64,000 nucleotides of DNA, from NCBI GenBank assembly GCA_003214815.1, contig QCLE01000002.1, forward strand, positions 107,070-171,069, in the 5' to 3' direction. This DNA comes from Prochlorococcus sp. AG-412-J13 (GTDB taxonomy: Bacteria; Cyanobacteriota; Cyanobacteriia; PCC-6307; Cyanobiaceae). Positions 59,416 through 64,000 of this stretch are shown here, in pieces (position 1 is the stretch's first letter; every line of letters starts with the position of its first letter). The notes under the pieces are model-generated. The model was not told the origin of the DNA. It saw only the letters and a list, made by a program, of their open reading frames with translations, and made no database searches. Position numbers and translations under genes: made by a program.

Positions 59416-60495
59416 TTATGAATTAGAAAATTTTAGTTTTTCTTGAACAAATAGAATTACTATAAGTAGTGAAAAGTAAATAAATAAAACTATCCTTAAT
59501 TCAGAGAGATAATTAAATCCATTCAAAAAGAGTATCTTATCAAGAATGTAAAAAATATAAAAATTAATCAAAATAAAACCTTCAATTCTGGTGATTTTCC
59601 CTTTGCTCCAGAAAATTGGTAAGCATGCAAAGGTAGTTAAAACCATAAAAGGTAAGTCAACTTTTATTAGACTTTGTTCAATTACTAAACCTTTAAATCC
59701 CGAAAAAATACTACAACTTCCAAGTATTAGAAGTTGATTGAGCAAATTACTTCCTATTACATTCCCAATCGCAAGGTCTGTTTTGCCTTTAAATGCAGCA
59801 ATTATTGAAGTTACTAATTCTGGTAAAGATGTTCCAGTGGCGACGATAGTTAAACCAATAACAATTTCATTTACACCCAAAAGAGTAGCAAGCGTTTGAG
59901 AACCATTTACTAAAATATTTGAACCAAAGCTTAAAAGAAATATTCCCAATATTAACTTTAGTAAAATATTAAGCTTCCCTTTCTCGTTATCTTTAAATTC
60001 TTCTATCTCTGGTTCAGCATCTTTTATCTCCTCTCCCTTGTCATTAATAGTATTAATTTCCCATATTGTATTTAAGATTAAACAAAATATTAGAAAGACC
60101 CCTGCTTGCAACGTTAATAAGCCTGTTGATGACATAGCCCAAACCGCACAAGAGATAGCCATTAATAGAGGCACATCTCTTCTGACTATCCTGCTTTTTA
60201 CCTTAAGAGGCGTTATCAATGAGCTTATACCCAAAACAACGAGAACATTGAAAATATTGCTTCCAATTACATTGCTTGCCGCAAGCGAATCACTGCCTTT
60301 TAAAATTGAACTTAAACTTACCAACAACTCAGGAGAGCTTGTTCCAAGAGAAACAACTGTTAATCCAATTACTATTTGAGGTATTCCTAAAATTAAAGAT
60401 AAAAATATAGCTCCTTGAACAAAAAACTCTCCCCCAGTAAAAAGTAGGACTACTCCTAAAATTATTTCTATTATTGGAAATAAAAAATCACTCAT
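59416..60495 (-). CDS. CaCA-superfamily Na+/Ca2+ exchanger (YrbG-like)
   Basis: The 359-residue membrane protein has two halves with the alpha-repeat signatures IGLTVVSLGTSSPELLVSL (about 44-62) and IGLTIVATGTSLPELVTSI (about 219-237), each followed by a NVIGSN motif. An acidic cytoplasmic loop (about 151-169) joins the halves. It exchanges Ca2+ for Na+ or H+ at the inner membrane. It is convergent with gor (2-bp gap) and divergent from pyrC. Confidence 0.9.
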   Translation of the reverse strand: MSDFLFPIIEIILGVVLLFTGGEFFVQGAIFLSLILGIPQIVIGLTVVSLGTSSPELLVSLSSILKGSDSLAASNVIGSNIFNVLVVLGISSLITPLKVKSRIVRRDVPLLMAISCAVWAMSSTGLLTLQAGVFLIFCLILNTIWEINTINDKGEEIKDAEPEIEEFKDNEKGKLNILLKLILGIFLLSFGSNILVNGSQTLATLLGVNEIVIGLTIVATGTSLPELVTSIIAAFKGKTDLAIGNVIGSNLLNQLLILGSCSIFSGFKGLVIEQSLIKVDLPFMVLTTFACLPIFWSKGKITRIEGFILINFYIFYILDKILFLNGFNYLSELRIVLFIYFSLLIVILFVQEKLKFSNS

Positions 60496-60613
60496 ATTTC
60501 GGCTTTTATTTAAATAACAAAAATTTTCATAATTGTTTAATAACTATCCTCGAATATCTATAATTTATTGTCAATTTTAATTTGCTGTTAAAATTGATTA
60601 AATAGAAAAAATT

Positions 60614-61663
60614 TTGAAGACTTTAACCATAATAAAACCTGATGATTGGCATTTACATTTAAGAGAAGGTCTTGTATTAAAAAATATAATTCATTTTACT
60701 TCAGAATTTTTTGGAAGAGCTATTGTTATGCCAAATACTAAAACTCCCATTAAATCTGTAGAAAGTGCTATATCTTACAAAAAATTAATTGTTGAAGCGT
60801 TACCAGAAAGTTCTAAGTTTGAACCACTAATGACAATGTATCTTACAGATGAGACTGATAAAGGAGAACTAATAAATGGTTTTAAAAATAATGTCTTTTT
60901 CGCAGCAAAATTATATCCCGCTAACGCTACAACAAATTCTAGTCATGGAGTTAGGAAAATAGAAAATCTATATAAGATTTTTGAATCAATGCAAGATTCT
61001 GGAATGCCTCTTTTAATTCATGGGGAAGTGACTGATTCTGAAGTAGACGTGTTCGATAGAGAAGAAGTTTTTATAGATAAAGAACTCTCTCAAATAACTA
61101 AAAGATTTCCAAAATTAAAAATCGTTTTAGAACATATAACTACCTCTTATGCAGTGGATTTTGTTCAAGAAAATAATATTGGAGCTACTATCACTCCTCA
61201 TCATTTGCATATAAATAGAAATGCAATGTTTTTTGGAGGCTTAAATAGTGATTTTTACTGCTTGCCAGTTGCTAAGAGGGAAAATAATAGACTCGCTTTA
61301 AGGAGAGCTGCGACAAGTGGGAAAAAATGTTTTTTCTTGGGAACTGACTCTGCTCCACACCTTAGGAAGTGGAAGGCTTTTTGTGGATGTGCAGGTATTT
61401 TTAATTCACCAGTAGCAATAGAAAGCTATTTAACAGTATTCGAAGAGGAAGATGCTTTAGATAATTTTGAAAAGTTTGCAAGTTTGAATGGCCCTAATTT
61501 TTATAATGTACCCCCAAATAAAGAAAAATTAAAATTAGTGTCTAGACCTAATAAAATTAAAGAATTTATTGATGTGGTTGAAGAAAAAAATATTGTCGGA
61601 CAAATCAAACCATTTCATGCAGGTGAAACTTTACAATGGCAAGTAGAAGGGACAGTAAAGTAA
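60614..61663 (+). CDS. pyrC: Dihydroorotase
   Basis: PyrC (349 residues) cyclises carbamoyl-aspartate to dihydroorotate in pyrimidine synthesis. The metal-site DDWHLHLREG (about 10-19), VMPNTKTP, LIHGEVTD, the VLEHITT box and LGTDSAPH (about 243-250) are present, giving a type II (PyrC) dihydroorotase. The start is TTG at 60614. tRNA-Leu follows 103 bp downstream. Confidence 0.95.
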   Translation: MKTLTIIKPDDWHLHLREGLVLKNIIHFTSEFFGRAIVMPNTKTPIKSVESAISYKKLIVEALPESSKFEPLMTMYLTDETDKGELINGFKNNVFFAAKLYPANATTNSSHGVRKIENLYKIFESMQDSGMPLLIHGEVTDSEVDVFDREEVFIDKELSQITKRFPKLKIVLEHITTSYAVDFVQENNIGATITPHHLHINRNAMFFGGLNSDFYCLPVAKRENNRLALRRAATSGKKCFFLGTDSAPHLRKWKAFCGCAGIFNSPVAIESYLTVFEEEDALDNFEKFASLNGPNFYNVPPNKEKLKLVSRPNKIKEFIDVVEEKNIVGQIKPFHAGETLQWQVEGTVK

Positions 61664-61766
61664 AAAATTAGATTTAATCTGATCATTCAACAAAAGTGTA
61701 AATATTACAATTTTTCTTGGATAAAAGGGTTGCTTTCGGCTACGATTAAATAGCGCAAATTTCTTC

Positions 61767-61852
61767 GGGAGTGTGGCGGAATTGGTAGACGCGCCGGACT
61801 TAAAATCCGTCGAGCGATTTAGCTCGTGGGGGTTCAAGTCCCCCCACTCCCA
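61767..61852 (+). tRNA. trnL-UAA: tRNA-Leu (anticodon UAA), no intron
   Basis: The acceptor stem GGGAGTG (61767-61773) pairs with CACTCCC (61845-61851), with discriminator A. The anticodon loop CTTAAAA contains TAA, the long variable arm GAGCGATTTAGCTC marks a class II tRNA, and the T-loop GGTTCAAGTCC is present. No CCA is encoded. Many cyanobacteria carry a group I intron in this tRNA; none is seen here. Confidence 0.97.
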
Positions 61853-61930
61853 TTATTTAATTATTTATTTTTAGTTCTGACGATAACTGCCAATAGTTGT
61901 TATGTTTTAACTAAGCAACCATAAATCAAA

Positions 61931-62164
61931 ATGGAAAGTTTTTTCAATAATTCATACGCTACTTTAATCGCCTATCTTGGAATTATTTCTATTTATTTAT
62001 TGGTTATTCCATTATTACTATTTTACTGGATGAATAATAGATGGAATATTATGGGCAAATTTGAAAGATTAGGAATTTATGGCCTTGTATTTCTTTTTTT
62101 TCCAGGTTTAATTTTATTTTCTCCATTTTTAAATCTCAGATTAAAGGGAAGTGGTAAAGGGTAA
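61931..62164 (+). CDS. ndhL: NAD(P)H-quinone oxidoreductase subunit L
   Basis: NdhL (77 residues) is a small subunit of the NDH-1 complex used for cyclic electron flow and respiration. It has two membrane helices (about 10-32 and 44-66) separated by a loop with [15 protein letters not shown], which is the conserved part. A gene with a DUF3007-type product follows 4 bp later, then trpA, the usual cyanobacterial order. Confidence 0.93.
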   Translation: MESFFNNSYATLIAYLGIISIYLLVIPLLLFYWMNNRWNIMGKFERLGIYGLVFLFFPGLILFSPFLNLRLKGSGKG

Positions 62165-62168
62165 ATAA

Positions 62169-62489
62169 TTGACTAAAGGTAAAGTTATACAAATAGGTTT
62201 ATTTATTTCATTAATAGGATTAATTAGTTATAAATTTGCCCCGCAAATTGGTATAGATAATTTTACTGCCACTACTCTCTCAAGTTGTATCTTACTTCTG
62301 ATTGTTATAACTTGGGTAACATCTTATATTTATAGAGTTGTAAATGGAAAAATGACGTTTATGGAACAAAGGAAGCGTTATAGAAAAGAGTATGAAAAAG
62401 TTGTTAATGATAAACTAGAAACTAAGTTCAATGCATTGTCAAAGGAAGAGCAGCAAAAACTAATGGAAGATTTAGAAAAAAATCCATAA
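62169..62489 (+). CDS. DUF3007-family membrane protein
   Basis: The 106-residue product starts at TTG 62169 and has two membrane helices (about 7-24 and 35-55), then a charged tail with VNGKMTFMEQRKRYRKEYE (about 61-79) and a terminal Lys/Glu helix. I recognise it as DUF3007, conserved next to ndhL across cyanobacteria. A link with NDH-1 assembly is suggested only by position. Confidence 0.85.
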   Translation: MTKGKVIQIGLFISLIGLISYKFAPQIGIDNFTATTLSSCILLLIVITWVTSYIYRVVNGKMTFMEQRKRYRKEYEKVVNDKLETKFNALSKEEQQKLMEDLEKNP

Positions 62490-62517
62490 ATTTTTCATAG
62501 AAAAAAATCTAAAATTC

Positions 62518-63390
62518 ATGAAAGATAACAAAATGCAAATTACTAAAAATGAATCTTTATCTAAGATAGATGAGAAGTTTTGTGAGTTAAAAAATAATAA
62601 AAAATTAGCTTTGATGCCTTTTATAATGGCTGGGGATCCTAATATTGAAATAACATCTAAAATCTTATTAAAGTTACAAGAAAATGGGGCTGACCTTATT
62701 GAATTAGGCATCCCATACAGTGATCCACTTGCAGACGGACCTGTTATTCAAGTGGCCGCCTCTCGCGCCTTAAATTCAGGTACTAACCCAAGAAAAGTAA
62801 TTAAACTTTTAGATTCTTTAAAAGGTAAATTAAATATCCCTATCATACTTTTTTCTTACTTAAATCCTTTACTATGTTTTGGGTTTGAACAGTTTTGTGA
62901 AATGGCATCTACTGCGGGTGTTTCTGGACTAATAATTCCTGATCTCCCTTTAGAGGAAGCTTATAAATTTTCTAAATTAGTTAGTAATCATTCTATGGAC
63001 TTGATTTTATTAGTGGCTCCAACTACTCCTTTTGTAAGAATGAAGAAAATATCCAATCATACAAAAGGATTTACTTATTTAGTAAGTGTTACAGGTGTCA
63101 CTGGTGAAAGAAACAAAATGGAAAATAGAGTAGAAAATCTTATTGCCAAATTAAAAGAAGTAAATAATAATCCAATTGCTGTTGGTTTTGGGATATCTAC
63201 TCCTGAACATGTTAATAGAGTTCGTGAGTGGGGTGCAGATGGAGTAATTATTGGTAGTGCATTTGTAAAACGAATTTCTAATTCAAGTGAAAAAGATGTC
63301 GTTAATCATGTTGGTGAATTTTGTAAAGATATGCGTTTAGCTGCTGATCAAAAAAATAAATACAAAGAGAATATATCAATAGAAAATTAA
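62518..63390 (+). CDS. trpA: Tryptophan synthase alpha subunit
   Basis: TrpA (290 residues) cleaves indole-glycerol phosphate to indole and passes it to TrpB. LMPFIMAGDPN with the ALDE-type catalytic Glu in LIELGIPYSDPLADGPVIQ (about 61-79) and the Asp in LIIPDLPLEEA (about 140-150) are present, plus the phosphate-binding GFGIST and VIIGSAFV. It lies 28 bp after the DUF3007 gene. trpB is not in the window. Confidence 0.96.
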   Translation: MKDNKMQITKNESLSKIDEKFCELKNNKKLALMPFIMAGDPNIEITSKILLKLQENGADLIELGIPYSDPLADGPVIQVAASRALNSGTNPRKVIKLLDSLKGKLNIPIILFSYLNPLLCFGFEQFCEMASTAGVSGLIIPDLPLEEAYKFSKLVSNHSMDLILLVAPTTPFVRMKKISNHTKGFTYLVSVTGVTGERNKMENRVENLIAKLKEVNNNPIAVGFGISTPEHVNRVREWGADGVIIGSAFVKRISNSSEKDVVNHVGEFCKDMRLAADQKNKYKENISIEN

Positions 63391-63434
63391 TTAGGAATTT
63401 AAAAAATAAAGTATAAAATTTATTTTTATTTTCT

Positions 63435-63791
63435 CTAAGATTCTTCTGTAGGTAATAATCTTATTTGTTTTCTTCCAAGCTTAATTTCAAATTCATCGCC
63501 AGCTTTTAAATCTAGTAGTTCTGTATATGCTTTCCCAATCAAAAGATTTCCGTTTCCTTGAACTGTCGCTATGTAACTTAGCTTCCTTCCTCCTTTGCCA
63601 GTACCTGCAACTCCAGAGTCACCAAGATTAACTCCTTTTGCTTCTAGAAGTGCTTCATAAAATGCCGTAAAATTTAGGCGTTCCCCCCCATTTTTCTTGG
63701 TGGAAACATATCCACAAGCTCGAACAAGCTCAGACTTACTAACATCACCAAGCTCTTTAACTTTTGAAAGAAGATCACTACCAGTGAGCAT
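63435..63791 (-). CDS. AbrB-like transcription regulator (cyAbrB)
   Basis: The 118-residue protein has a C-terminal swapped-hairpin AbrB-like domain, VQGNGNLLIGKAYTELLDLKAGDEFEIKLGRKQIRLLP cut here as GNLLIGKAYTELLDLKAGD (about 79-98). The N-terminal part is LTGSDLLSKVKELGDVSKSE, then GYVSTKKNGGERLNFTAFYEALL. Cyanobacterial AbrB proteins act on nitrogen, carbon-uptake and hydrogenase genes. It is convergent with trpA (44-bp gap). Confidence 0.9.
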   Translation of the reverse strand: MLTGSDLLSKVKELGDVSKSELVRACGYVSTKKNGGERLNFTAFYEALLEAKGVNLGDSGVAGTGKGGRKLSYIATVQGNGNLLIGKAYTELLDLKAGDEFEIKLGRKQIRLLPTEES

Positions 63792-63889
63792 AATTAATTA
63801 AAAGAAAGTTCTTCTTAATTAAGATAGCAATTTGTGTGTAATATATGCAATTATTTAGTATGTATTTATTCTATTATTTATCTTTAAAA

Positions 63890-64000
63890 ATGGAAAAGTT
63901 TGTAGTTTTTGGAAAGTACTGTGAAGATGCAATCATAAAAAGGACGCCATTTCGTGAACAACATCTTAATAGACTTAAAAAATTAAAAGATCTCGATATT
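63890..64000 (+). CDS. YciI-family protein, truncated by window end
   Basis: The frame starts ATG GAA AAG TTT GTA at 63890 and is open to the last base, giving 37 codons. The translated start includes VVFGKYCEDAIIKR and then PFREQHLNRLKKLKD, which is the N-terminus of a YCII-related (YciI) small dimeric protein. The family His/Asp active pair cannot be judged because the 3' part is outside the window. Function unknown. Confidence 0.75.
   Translation, partial: MEKFVVFGKYCEDAIIKRTPFREQHLNRLKKLKDLDI

Noticed and set aside
60038..60379. Open frame of 113 codons on the plus strand opposite the CaCA exchanger
   Set aside because: It lies entirely inside a well-supported membrane-transporter gene and its translation shows no family or domain; it is a shadow of the alpha-repeat coding sequence.

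Overview
The window is a compact, AT-rich, almost fully coding stretch of a marine picocyanobacterial chromosome. Gene content and protein sequences point to Prochlorococcus, most likely a low-GC high-light clade (the clade is inferred; I could not run a phylogeny). Diagnostic content includes an alpha-carboxysome locus with form IA Rubisco, both light-dependent (por) and light-independent (chlL/chlB/chlN) protochlorophyllide reductases, psaM, psb27, ndhL, the alkane pair ado/aar, a ferrochelatase with a chlorophyll-binding tail, and an AbrB-like regulator. There are no rRNA genes, CRISPR arrays, insertion sequences or prophage modules. One tRNA, Leu(UAA), is present.

Layout: 0-6 kb, cobalamin reductase, cutA, a PfkB kinase, purA, psb27 and proS. 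6-14.5 kb, two small unknown genes, ppa, an ArsC/Spx-like gene, lepB, a tandem histidine phosphatase, a CPBP protease, an FtsL-shaped protein overlapping ftsI, and tal. 14.5-25.5 kb, pyrH-frr-reductase, cobO, a solitary tyrosine recombinase, hemH, ilvB, and a minus-strand unit of rps1b, a Tab2-type gene and a pgeF-like gene that has no normal start codon. 25.5-33.7 kb, creatininase, ado, aar, accA, SDR, folE, trpF, a site-2 protease, a lipoate ligase-like gene and psaM. 33.9-40.6 kb, chlorophyll biosynthesis: por facing chlL-chlB-chlN. 40.7-49.6 kb, the carboxysome: csoS1D, rdgB (opposite strand), csoS1, cbbL, cbbS, csoS2, csoS3, csoS4A, csoS4B and an acRAF-like gene. 49.7-64 kb, ridA, gloB, hisG, an ABC transporter, a GNAT, two arsenosugar-type glycosyltransferases, dnaA, a GST facing gor, a CaCA exchanger, pyrC, tRNA-Leu, ndhL, trpA, cyAbrB and a truncated YciI gene at the window edge.

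The genes are mostly housekeeping and photosynthesis functions in short operons with very small gaps, frequent 1-4 bp overlaps and many TTG or GTG starts.

The most unusual region lies between por and chlL. About 850 bp holding one unknown exported or membrane-anchored gene is bounded by an 18-bp direct repeat (17/18 match) that overlaps the stop codons of both neighbours. Nested inside is a second, perfect 18-bp direct repeat, each copy of which contains a start codon followed by signal-peptide-like codons. It looks like a small acquired cassette. Other items worth a look are a GC-rich foldable intergenic element (about 42098-42154) between rdgB and csoS1, a probable AUU start on the pgeF-like gene, hairpins inside the carboxysome operon, and an FtsL candidate.
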